NCBI RefSeq assembly: GCF_029854705.2
Contig: NZ_CP139035.1
Location: 310,001-374,000, forward strand
DNA: 64,000 nucleotides
Direction of reading: 5' to 3'
From: Akkermansia sp. N21116
Lineage (GTDB): Bacteria > Verrucomicrobiota > Verrucomicrobiia > Verrucomicrobiales > Akkermansiaceae
The first letter of the stretch is position 1. Each line of letters starts with the position of its first letter. Below are positions 17,869-26,100 of this stretch, in pieces. The notes beneath the pieces are model-generated. The model searched no databases. It saw only the letters and a program-made list of their open reading frames with translations, and had not been told where the DNA came from. The position numbers and the translations under genes were made by a program.

Positions 17869-18696
17869 ATGCTCATCGATACCCATTGCCACCTGGCTTC
17901 CCGCCAATTCGCTTCCGACCAGCGCCATGACTTGATCCGGAGAGCCGTCGAAAACGGAGTCCTTCACATGGTCACCCTCGGTTCCTGCCAGAAAGACTGG
18001 TCAGGAAGTATCGAATGGGCAAGGGAATTCCCGGATGCCGTTTCCGCTTGTCTGGGACTGCACCCTATGGATGTCATGGAAACCACCGACGACTGGCCGC
18101 TGCAACTGGAGGCCATGCTCGCCGATATCACCCCGGCCGCCATTGGAGAAACCGGTCTCGATTATTTCTACCCCGCTCCCAGGGAATGCAGCGAAACCGT
18201 CTACAAGACCCGCCAGCACGAATCCCTGGAATACCACTTCGAACTGGCTGCCCGACTGGGGATCAACATCGTCCTTCATACAAGAGACCGTGAAGGAGAC
18301 TCCTCCTTCCGGAATGCCCTATCCATCGCAAAACAATACGCCGGGCGGGTCCGTCCCGTCTTCCACTGCTTTATCGGCACAATCAGCCATGCACGGCAGA
18401 TTTTCGACCTCGTGGACGGTTTGATTTCTTTCACCGGGGTTGTGACCTTCAAAAACGCCGGACACCTTCCCGACGTAGCTGCCTGGTGCCCGCCGGAACG
18501 CCTGATGCTGGAGACAGATTCCCCCTATCTCAGCCCGGTACCGTTACGAGGAAAAAGAAATGAACCGTCCCATCTCGTCAAGACGGCCGAATTCATCGCC
18601 AAACTCAGGAATGTTTCCCTGCAACAACTCTCTGAAATCACAACAAATACGGCCATCAGCTTCTTCAATATCCCAGGATTGAAAAAAAAGTTATAA
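17869..18696 (+). CDS. tatD: TatD-family metal-dependent hydrolase/DNase
   Basis: A 275-residue TIM-barrel amidohydrolase-fold protein. Metal ligands of TatD are visible: His6 and His8 (DTHCHL), Glu94 (GETGLDYFY), His137 (LHTRD), His166 (FHCF) and Asp217 (LETDSPYLSP). Family members act as 3'-5' exonucleases or as D-aminoacyl-tRNA deacylases in DNA or RNA quality control. Length and motif spacing are normal. It is divergent from the lpxR-like gene and is followed by a LysM lipoprotein gene 55 bases on. Confidence 0.95.
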   Translation: MLIDTHCHLASRQFASDQRHDLIRRAVENGVLHMVTLGSCQKDWSGSIEWAREFPDAVSACLGLHPMDVMETTDDWPLQLEAMLADITPAAIGETGLDYFYPAPRECSETVYKTRQHESLEYHFELAARLGINIVLHTRDREGDSSFRNALSIAKQYAGRVRPVFHCFIGTISHARQIFDLVDGLISFTGVVTFKNAGHLPDVAAWCPPERLMLETDSPYLSPVPLRGKRNEPSHLVKTAEFIAKLRNVSLQQLSEITTNTAISFFNIPGLKKKL

Positions 18697-18751
18697 AAAC
18701 GCGCTCGCGCCTTGAATTGTCCCCCGTCATTCTGATATGCAATCTGGCAGC

Positions 18752-19219
18752 ATGAAAGCGCAGTTCATTATTCCGGCATTTTGCGCGGCTCTAGCCGTGT
18801 CCTTCTCTTCCTGTACCCACCAAAACAGTGGTTATCCCGACGAACCCGAACTGGCAGATCCGATCGCCAGCGGCACCATTCCTCCGTGGATCGCGGAAAA
18901 TGCAGACACGAGCGAAACCGGAGTCTACAACTCCGTTTCCGGAACTGACAATCCGTACACATACAATCCTCCCGCCAAGCCCAAGGTAAGCAACTCTTCC
19001 AGCAGCAAGAAGTCTGTTGCCAAGAAGAACACCAGGAGCGGCTCCAAAAAATCGACACCCAAGAGATCTTCCTCCAGAACCTACACCGTCAAGAAGGGTG
19101 ACACGCTCGGAGCCATTGCCAAACGCTATGGAACAACTGTTACCGCCATCAAGCGAGCAAATGGCCTGAAATCCGATCTGATCGGCATCAACCAGAAGCT
19201 GTCCATCCCCCGCAAATAA
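18752..19219 (+). CDS. LysM-domain lipoprotein
   Basis: A 155-residue envelope protein. I prefer ATG 18752, giving MKAQFIIPAF and a signal ending at a lipobox-like SFSSC (Cys21), over the in-frame ATG at 18737. A Ser/Lys-rich linker (about residues 75-110) leads to one C-terminal LysM domain (YTVKKGDTLGAIAKRYG ... NQKLSIPRK), which binds peptidoglycan. It is immediately followed by an L,D-transpeptidase lipoprotein gene, so both probably act on cell-wall crosslinking or anchoring. Confidence 0.9.
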   Translation: MKAQFIIPAFCAALAVSFSSCTHQNSGYPDEPELADPIASGTIPPWIAENADTSETGVYNSVSGTDNPYTYNPPAKPKVSNSSSSKKSVAKKNTRSGSKKSTPKRSSSRTYTVKKGDTLGAIAKRYGTTVTAIKRANGLKSDLIGINQKLSIPRK

Positions 19220-19240
19220 TTGCCGGGAGATCCCTTTCTT

Positions 19241-19957
19241 ATGACAGCTACCTTTTATCGCTTGCTTCCTGTCCTTGGATTTTCCTTGTTAACAGCCTGT
19301 TCTTCCCTGCAGGAAGAACAGGTTGACGAGGTCGCTCCCCGGCAATTGAATAAGCAAGATCCTTCCTACGTTAATCCGTTTTCGCCGACAAGTTATGCCC
19401 ACTTCGTGGCAAGCAAGGACTACCCTAAGACCTACGGCACCTATATCGACAAAACTCTCCTGAATCTGCCCGGCAAGCATCAGAAGAAAATTCACATCTG
19501 TCTTAAGGAACAGCGCGGCAGACTCTACATTGATCATCAGGTTGCCATCGACTTTCCGACTTCGACAGGCGTCAGCGCCTTCCCGACCAAAGCAGGAAAT
19601 TATACAGTCATCGCCAAGGAAGTCGATCATACATCCAACTTGTACGGTAGAATGTACGATGCGGATGGCAAATGCATCGACTCCAACGCCAACGCAACCG
19701 ATCCGGTTCCCGAAGGCGGTAAATTTGTCGGTTCTCCCATGCCGTACTGGCAGCGTCTGACAGGAGCCGGACTCGGACTTCATGTCGGCAATGTCCGCCG
19801 CCGTCCCGTTTCTCACGGTTGCATCCGCCTCCAGCCGTCCACGGCAAAAATCTTGTATAAGGAGACCTCCCTCGGGACTCCCGTCTTCATCCATCAGGAT
19901 GTCGAAAAAGAGGCGCTTGATTACAAGGAAACCATTACTAAAAACACCAAGAAGTAA
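19241..19957 (+). CDS. L,D-transpeptidase (YkuD) lipoprotein
   Basis: A 238-residue protein with a lipoprotein signal (LLTAC, Cys20) and a C-terminal YkuD catalytic domain. The active-site motif is complete: His181 (HVGN), then PVSHGCIRL with His192 and the nucleophile Cys194. Such enzymes make 3-3 peptidoglycan crosslinks or attach proteins to peptidoglycan in the periplasm. ATG 19241, with GGGAG about 10 bases upstream, is preferred over an in-frame TTG at 19220. It follows the LysM gene by 21 bases and ends in a strong terminator. Confidence 0.93.
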   Translation: MTATFYRLLPVLGFSLLTACSSLQEEQVDEVAPRQLNKQDPSYVNPFSPTSYAHFVASKDYPKTYGTYIDKTLLNLPGKHQKKIHICLKEQRGRLYIDHQVAIDFPTSTGVSAFPTKAGNYTVIAKEVDHTSNLYGRMYDADGKCIDSNANATDPVPEGGKFVGSPMPYWQRLTGAGLGLHVGNVRRRPVSHGCIRLQPSTAKILYKETSLGTPVFIHQDVEKEALDYKETITKNTKK

Positions 19958-19996
19958 GTTCCAGAAAAGGACACTGTTTCTCCCGTGTTTTCAAAG

Positions 19997-20030
19997 GCTT
20001 CGGAGTTCAAATTCCGGAGCTCTTTTTTTT
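19997..20030 (+). terminator. Rho-independent terminator after the L,D-transpeptidase gene
   Basis: Stem GCTTCGGA / TCCGGAGC (8 bp, one G-U) with an 8-base loop, followed by TCTTTTTTTT. Confidence 0.85.
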
Positions 20031-20143
20031 CTCTGGATTTCATCACCGGTACAATCCAATCCCATGCAGGGAACTCCGATGTCATTGCCGTTTGTCATAA
20101 ATTCACCGTTTCCTAAACTGTTCACCATAACTCCATTCCGTGC

Positions 20144-20159
20144 GTTAAGTTTGCCTAAC
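20144..20159. promoter_or_regulatory. Putative metal-repressor operator, copy A
   Basis: GTTAAGTTTGCCTAAC, a 16-base imperfect palindrome in the 293-base spacer before the small lipoprotein gene (start 20251). It matches two other copies at 22076 and 22325 near the MntR/DtxR-family repressor in the GTTA...CTAAC arms. A further GTTAG lies 6 bases after it. Confidence 0.6.
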
Positions 20160-20250
20160 TTGTTGTTAGTCAATCCAAAAACCTTTCAACGAATGGACAT
20201 ACATGCTAATCTAACGATCAGCGGCTACAACCAGTCGCCTACAACAAATC

Positions 20251-20457
20251 ATGAATCGATACATTTGCCTTATATTGAGCCTCGGCTGCCTGTTAACAGG
20301 GGCTTGCCAGGCAAACACCGCCCGCTCGGAAACCGTACAGAACCAATCCGTCACTGCTTCTACCCCGGGAAAAACTACGGTATCTTCGCCCGACAAGAAA
20401 ACCCAACCCGTTCAGGAACACAGACGTTTCAAACGCCTCTCTCTTCCTTTGCGATAA
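20251..20457 (+). CDS. Small lipoprotein of unknown function
   Basis: A 68-residue protein with a clear lipoprotein signal: MNRYICLILSLG, then LLTGAC with Cys19 as the likely lipidated residue. The mature part of about 50 residues is Ser/Thr/Pro-rich and ends in a basic stretch (RRFKRLSLPLR). No family is recognised. A copy of the predicted metal-repressor operator lies about 90 bases upstream, so it may be part of the same regulon as the porin and repressor that follow. It converges on the porin gene, sharing the hairpin between them. Confidence 0.65.
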   Translation: MNRYICLILSLGCLLTGACQANTARSETVQNQSVTASTPGKTTVSSPDKKTQPVQEHRRFKRLSLPLR

Positions 20458-20505
20458 ACAAAAAACAACGCCGCTCCCCCCTGCTTAATTGAGAAAGCGG
20501 CGTTG
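20458..20505 (-). terminator. Rho-independent terminator for the OprB-like porin gene
   Basis: CAACGCCGCT (20466-20475) pairs with AGCGGCGTTG (20496-20505). Read on the minus strand the stem is followed directly by TTTTTTG, so it ends transcription of the porin gene about 105 bases after its stop. On the plus strand it has no T-tract but could still stall the lipoprotein transcript. Confidence 0.8.
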
Positions 20506-20611
20506 CTGGGTCATCAAGACCCCTTCAATGCCGATGCGGAATAGAAGGATGAACTTCTCTATACATGCACGACAAGGAAGATGAAACGGTCATATGCAGA
20601 CACATTCGTAC

Positions 20612-21925
20612 TTACATCGTCACCACACATTGGATGGAGAAGATGCTGGCCGAATCCACATCATCGCGACCGGAAGGATTCTTCACATACTGGAAAGCGG
20701 GCTGAATCAGGCAATAGGGTGTGATAGAGAAACTATACGTACATTCCAGAATCATTTCACGGTCATGTGCAGAATGTTCTTCCGCCAGCGTATCGCCATC
20801 CGGCTTGCTCACGGAGAAACCGACTCCCAGGAAGTTGCCGTCGGCTTCCTTCAACCCCGTCATCATCTCCAACGGCTTCTTGAAAATCACCCCGGCCGAG
20901 GCCTGGACTTCCGCACCGCAGACATTGCCAACTTCCGCACTGCACCATCCGGCACGAGCAAATAGAGCAAAAGGGCTGTCACCGAGATCCTGTTCCAGGT
21001 TCAAAGCGACGCCTCCGTGATTCTCGCCATCCGCATGGAACATGAACGGTTGCAAACGGTAGGTTCCCGTTCCAATGCCTAAGGCCTTCTCATGCGTCCA
21101 GCCAATTTCACCAATCACATTGAAACAATCGCCCCGTGTATTGTGGAAGGGATTGCGTTGCGGTTCATTATCCATCATGTTGCCGCCAATTTGGACAAAC
21201 CAATTCTCGTTAAACTGGTATTGCGTCACAAAACCGAAATTGGAATCCCCCAAAGGCAGCACCTGGTTATTCACGAAAGGCGCCCCGCCGAACTGTCCGA
21301 ACGTACTGTTGGCATAGGTATTGGCGTCAAAGTAATTCGTTTGATTGACAATACCTCCCATAATGACGAGACGTCCATCCAGAAACCCTTGGGTGAGAAG
21401 AAGTTCGGGAATGTAAAAATACCCGTCCTCGAAAACGTCGCAATTGGCAGGACCACTTGCTCCCCACGAATCGTCAAGAGTCGTACGATGCGTGTGACGG
21501 TTCATAGCCACGGAACCGGAAAGCTCGCTCTTGATCCACGTGCCCTGGTGACGATCGGAAGAAATCAATTGCAAACCGGCTTGTGCGTGCAACTTATACC
21601 AGCTCTGGGAAGATGCGGTTTCCGGTGCTGAATGCTGCCCCCGGGTATACAGAAATGCCTGCTCCAGCACAAATTGCAACCTAGCCTTCTCGTAGGCGCT
21701 CTTGTGCAAATCCGTCAATGCCCTGGTCAATGCATCATTGGGTATGGGTGTACTCTCATCGCCATATTCATCTCCGAACAAATCAATGTCATTCAGAATG
21801 GAGCCTTTGCCTTCGACGAGGTCCTCCACTACCGGAGCGACGTCGGAAACGGCTGCCGATGCCAAGCCGACCATGCAAAGGCCGGAACAGGTCATCAGGG
21901 CGGGTATCAGGTAGCTAGTCTTCAT
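20612..21925 (-). CDS. OprB-like outer-membrane porin, predicted metal-regulated
   Basis: A 437-residue porin with an Ala-rich signal peptide ending LASAA (about residue 25). A helical N-terminal segment (about 65-95, LTDLHKSAYEKARLQFVLEQ) precedes repeated amphipathic strands (LDGRLVIMGGIVNQTNYFDAN, FGFVTQYQFNENWFVQIGG) typical of OprB-type carbohydrate porins. A 16-base palindrome shared with the adjacent MntR/DtxR-family repressor lies about 150 bases upstream within a TTGACT-containing promoter region, so it may let in a metal or chelate rather than sugar, as manganese-regulated porins do elsewhere. This last point is inference. It is divergent from the repressor gene. Confidence 0.75.
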   Translation of the reverse strand: MKTSYLIPALMTCSGLCMVGLASAAVSDVAPVVEDLVEGKGSILNDIDLFGDEYGDESTPIPNDALTRALTDLHKSAYEKARLQFVLEQAFLYTRGQHSAPETASSQSWYKLHAQAGLQLISSDRHQGTWIKSELSGSVAMNRHTHRTTLDDSWGASGPANCDVFEDGYFYIPELLLTQGFLDGRLVIMGGIVNQTNYFDANTYANSTFGQFGGAPFVNNQVLPLGDSNFGFVTQYQFNENWFVQIGGNMMDNEPQRNPFHNTRGDCFNVIGEIGWTHEKALGIGTGTYRLQPFMFHADGENHGGVALNLEQDLGDSPFALFARAGWCSAEVGNVCGAEVQASAGVIFKKPLEMMTGLKEADGNFLGVGFSVSKPDGDTLAEEHSAHDREMILECTYSFSITPYCLIQPAFQYVKNPSGRDDVDSASIFSIQCVVTM

Positions 21926-22075
21926 AGTTCGTGCTGTTTCTTTGATAGTATTTGCCGCTTATGCTCCTCCTCCTCACGATCCACCCTTTGGATGGCTGAC
22001 CCGGTTCCACCGCATCAGACCGAAAGCAGCAATTTCCCGGATTTCGCATGAGAAGGAGTCACGCAACACAGCAAA

Positions 22076-22091
22076 GTTAGCTTTGGCTAAC
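22076..22091. promoter_or_regulatory. Putative metal-repressor operator, copy B
   Basis: GTTAGCTTTGGCTAAC, a perfect 6-4-6 palindrome in the 425-base spacer shared by the porin (minus strand) and the repressor (plus strand). On the minus strand a TTGACT box lies 4 bases upstream of it, so the site falls in the spacer of a possible porin promoter. The rest of the spacer (about 22092-22290) is A+T-rich with no gene. Confidence 0.65.
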
Positions 22092-22294
22092 ATTTAGTCA
22101 ACTCTTTTCCTCGCTCCCCTTTGAAACACCCTTGATCGCCCTTCTCTTTTCAAATACATAATACCATTATTATTAAATATTTATATGTAATCCATGCAGT
22201 AAAATTCTCCAGAAATAAAAATTAGTTCAATCTAATTTAAGACATTTGAAAGATCGGTTTCCATCGATATTCAGATGGATTTCAGAAGAAAAAA

Positions 22295-22323
22295 TTGACT
22301 TCGAGTGTCTCGATCCCTAGTGT
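22295..22323 (+). promoter_or_regulatory. Promoter of the MntR/DtxR-family gene
   Basis: TTGACT (22295-22300), a 17-base spacer and TAGTGT (22318-22323) form a sigma-70-like promoter whose start site would fall inside operator copy C, about 20 bases before the ATG at 22351. Confidence 0.55.
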
Positions 22324-22324
22324 T

Positions 22325-22340
22325 GTTAGATAAACCTAAC
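22325..22340. promoter_or_regulatory. Putative metal-repressor operator, copy C
   Basis: GTTAGATAAACCTAAC, third copy of the palindrome, immediately after the -10 box and 10 bases before the repressor's start codon. This is the expected position for autorepression. Flanking AGT/ACT extends the symmetry. Confidence 0.65.
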
Positions 22341-22350
22341 ACTTGTTCTC

Positions 22351-22737
22351 ATGCGCAAAAAAATCTCCACACTGGAACTGAGCAACAGCCTGGAAGACTA
22401 TCTGGAAGCAATCCGCCACATTGAGCTGGAAAAAGGATGTGCCACGGTAGGAGATATATCCGACGCGTTGACCGTTACAAAACCTTCTGTTTCGCTTGCC
22501 ATGAAACAACTAAAAGAACGGGGACTGGTGGCATACGAACAATACTGCCCCATCACGCTCACCCGGGAAGGCCGGAAACAAGCCGATCGCGTCATCTCTT
22601 GCCACAACATGGTGAAAGAATTTCTTATGAGCAAGATGGACATGGAAGAAGCGCGTGCGGATGAAGTTGCCTGTGGCATTGAGCATATCATGTCTCTGGA
22701 AGAAATTTCCCGGTTTCAATTCCTCTCCAGGAATTGA
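22351..22737 (+). CDS. MntR/DtxR-family metal-dependent repressor
   Basis: A 128-residue regulator: winged helix-turn-helix (about 10-75, DISDALTVTKPSVSLAMKQLKERGLV), then a short dimerisation/metal domain. Aligned by eye to Bacillus MntR, likely metal ligands are Asp16 and Glu19 (EDYLEAI), His85 (SCHNM), Cys108, Glu111 and His112 (ACGIEHIMS). Asp at the first position is the manganese-type choice, while Cys108 is as in DtxR. There is no SH3-like third domain, as in MntR. With metal bound it should repress genes for metal uptake. A promoter with an operator over its start site predicts autoregulation, and sister operators precede the adjacent porin and a small lipoprotein. Confidence 0.88.
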   Translation: MRKKISTLELSNSLEDYLEAIRHIELEKGCATVGDISDALTVTKPSVSLAMKQLKERGLVAYEQYCPITLTREGRKQADRVISCHNMVKEFLMSKMDMEEARADEVACGIEHIMSLEEISRFQFLSRN

Positions 22738-22884
22738 CGGCAGCTGGATTGGAGGGCGTATTTGACATCCGCCAGATGAAGCCTGCGCATGGTTTAATCA
22801 CAGGATATCACGGAAATTACCATTCTATTTCCCGGAAATAGTCCAGCATGATTCATATTCCCGCATATCACTCACAATCAGCAA

Positions 22885-22932
22885 TATAATACATTCTCTA
22901 CTTTAGGATTGTAACGGATGTCAAATCCGTTA
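22885..22932 (+). promoter_or_regulatory. Probable promoter and leader hairpin of the autotransporter mRNA
   Basis: A perfect TATAAT (22885-22890) lies upstream of the riboswitch, without a clear -35. Just after the expected start, TAACGGAT (22912-22919) and ATCCGTTA (22925-22932) form an 8-bp palindrome with a 5-base loop, either an extra leader hairpin or an operator. Nothing else is recognised in 22738-22884. Confidence 0.5.
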
Positions 22933-22939
22933 TCATGAC

Positions 22940-23095
22940 ATTCCTCTCTGGGAAGTCCGTCGCACGGACAGGGAATAGATGGGGAATCCGGTGCAAATCC
23001 GGAGCGGTACCGCCACTGTATGTGGGTTCCATGCCAAGGAATTCATGAAGCCAGATCGCCAGCCTGAGAGTTATTACTAACCGCCGGCGGGTTTT
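22940..23095 (+). promoter_or_regulatory. Cobalamin riboswitch upstream of the autotransporter
   Basis: The aptamer core is clear: GGGAATCCGGTGCAAATCCG (about 22981-23000), CGGTACCGCCACTGTATGTG (about 23005-23025) and the B12 box GAAGCCAGATCGCCAGCC (23047-23064). It is followed by a GCCGG/CCGGC hairpin (about 23083-23100) and then the ATG at 23116. Geometry implies control of the autotransporter, presumably repression by corrinoid through blocking of translation initiation; no T-tract terminator is seen. Confidence 0.88.
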
Positions 23096-23115
23096 CCGGC
23101 AGTCTAGACCAAACC

Positions 23116-26100
23116 ATGAATTATACTCCAGCGCTTCACTTGCTTGAAGCTCATCATGACGGGTTACCTTCCCTGAAAGGTAACGACGCATTTTCGTACC
23201 CATTCGGGAACGAACCGGCCTGCTCCTCCGGAATGCCCAGTCATTCCCGCCGCAGTGCCAGAACTATCCTCTGCGGACTAGCCCTGTCCCTTGCCGCTTC
23301 CGGCATGGTCGTGTCTGCCCATGCAGAAGATATCACCTCCCCGCTAGTAGTTGATGGAGCAGGAAATTATTCCTCTCCAATAACAGCTTACGGGTATACC
23401 CAACCCATCGGTACGATCAGTTCGACCATTTCGGCAACATCGTCCGCACATTATGCCTATGGGATCAGTGCCTCCAGTGCCATCAGTATTGATACCATCA
23501 CGTCCAGTGCATCGATCAGTGCTTCAGTATCCGGGAACTACGCTTATGCCATCGCTACAACCTCGGGCGGGATCTCCATCCGGGATTCTATAGCCGGAGC
23601 CATCACCGCAAGCGTCAACAACGAAACTACCGGTGCCTCCGCGTACGGCTATGGAATTTACGCCAAATCCGGAGATATCGCCCTGGGAGGCATCCAGGCT
23701 AGCGGGAAAATCATCGTTGCCACCCCCCAACCGGAAAAGGCGGGCCGCCTCTACGGTATCTCCACCGAAAACGGCAGCATAGGTATTACCGGCTCCATCG
23801 ACGGTACCGTCAAAGTGCTGGGCCATGGCACGACAGTTTACGGGCTGTGGGCTAAAACGGGAGATATCACCCTCGATTCCATCGGAAGTACGGGCAACAT
23901 TGACGTCACGGGCAATTTCTCCTCATACGGCATGTATGCCAAAACCGGTTTAACTATCAAGAATGCCATTGCAGGAAATATCTCCGTCACATCGGAAACC
24001 GGCAATGTTGCCTATGCCTTGACGGCATTGAGCAATGACTCGACCATCCGCAGTAATCTTGTCATCGGATCCATCGCATCGACATCCAACATTTCCGTAC
24101 AAACCGGGGGGTTTGAAGCCTGCGCTCTAAGCGCTTCCTATGGTTTCCTGGTCTTGGGGGACATCACCGTTGGCGATATGCCCGGTATCATCACCGTCAA
24201 CAAACTGGGCAATATGGACGGCCATATTCATGTACAGTCCAAGAGCGAAGATATATCCAAGCGCCTTTCCGCCGTTGGTCTTGCCGCTCAATGGGGTATT
24301 ATCACCGGAGACTTCGGGGCAGGCTCCAGTCTGACCGTTGAAAGTGCGGGAGCGGATGCTTTTGCCTTCTTCACGGGTAAAGACGGCGGCTCCATGGCTG
24401 TCAATACTATCGCGACACTGGAAATTGGATCCGTCAATGGCAACATTTCTACATCGGCAGTCTCCGGCATCTCCGGAGCCATATATTCCGAAAGCAGCGT
24501 CACCATGGGAAATCTCGGAATCAACGGTTCCATCACGGCTTCCTCCTCGGACAAAGCCGCCGCATATGCCATATATTCCCATGGGCGCCTTACAACTGGG
24601 AAACTTGACGGGACCATCCGGGCTACAACAGGAGGGGATTATTCTTTCGCAATTATGGGGCTTGGTATTACCACGGAAATTGGCGAACATGCCCAAATCT
24701 CCGCCACGGGAGCAGAGGGCTCCGACAAAGTTTATGCCTTGTTCAGCGGTTGTTACCAGCAAAATTTCGCTTCATCGGGCCAGATAATCGACGCAGCCAG
24801 CAGACAACTGAACATCTACAACCTGGCGGATATCCTGACACTCCACGCCGGTGCCCAAATTGACGGCATTGTCGAACTGGGAGGATCCGGCGACGGCCAG
24901 GATGCCATCAATCTCCTAGGAGGCACGACCGATTCCAAGGGTGTTTTCGACTACGACATCCGAACAACTATCAACATGGCTGAAAATCGTGGCGATACCG
25001 TTTCCTATGTTCGAATGGCTGTAGGAGCGGATCATACCCCCGCCCACTGGGAAATCACCGGACAAAGAGACTTGGTCAATGAACTGAACATTGGAGTCGG
25101 TTCCTCGCTGACCTCCTCCGATCTATCATTCCTGCGCGACGGAGCAAGTATCACCAACCAAGGAACCATCAACAGTACGGGAACAATCCACGTATCTGAC
25201 GGACAAACATTTACAACAGGCAACCTGATCCTTTCCGGCAGTATCCTGACTCCCGTTTCCACCGGACTAAGCAGCAGCATCACCGTCACAGCCGATGCCG
25301 GAGCCGGATTGGGCACCACCATCGCAAATACGGGTGATACTACATGGTATATCAACGCCGAGCAGATTTTCGACGGTCAAAAAGCCTTGTTCTCCCAGCT
25401 GATCAATGGGTTCAACCCAGACGATTACACGCTTTCCTACCTGCTTTCCGGCAAAATCCTCGCCGGTACCGACAAGCCGGTGGAAATTCCCGACGGCTCC
25501 AATGTCCAAATCGGAGAAGGATCTACGATCATCGTCGATTCGATCAAGGGAGATGCCTCCCTGACTCTCTCGGGCGGGACGGCGGATTTGTCCCAGTCAA
25601 ACATGACGAGCGTGACCTCCAGCCAGGTTAGCGGCGAAAGCGGCAACCTCATCATGGGCAATGGACAGGAAATGGTCTGGAATGCCGCCGGAACGGCCGG
25701 CTACAGCATCTCCGGCTCCGATAGTTCCACTCCTGCCGGTAAATTGACCGTTAAGGCCAATAACGGTACGGTCAAGGCAACAGGCAGCTACATCGTTCAA
25801 GAAGCCGTCATCGACCAGTCTACGCTGGAACTGGACGGAAAGGATGCCATGTTGGGTACCCAGGGAGGCACCGTAACCGTAGGCAGCGAATCCCCGGCCG
25901 GACTCGTCCTGCGCGATGCCACCGTACAAGGGGCATTGACTGTCCACGAAGGCAGCCAGCTGAAAGGCAGCGGGACGTTCACCGACAGTGTCACCCTGTC
26001 GCAAGCCGGACTCTATGTCGGCAACAGCCCCGGTTACCAGGACTACCGGAACGGACTGTCCGTCGATGGAGGTTCCGTGACGTTCTTCATCGACGGCACG

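Noticed and set aside
21930-22060. An SRP-RNA-like apical motif (TCAG..CCGAAAG.AGCA) upstream of the OprB-like porin
   Set aside because: The tetraloop-closing pairs and the GGA/UCC part of the SRP helix are missing, and there is no long rod around it.
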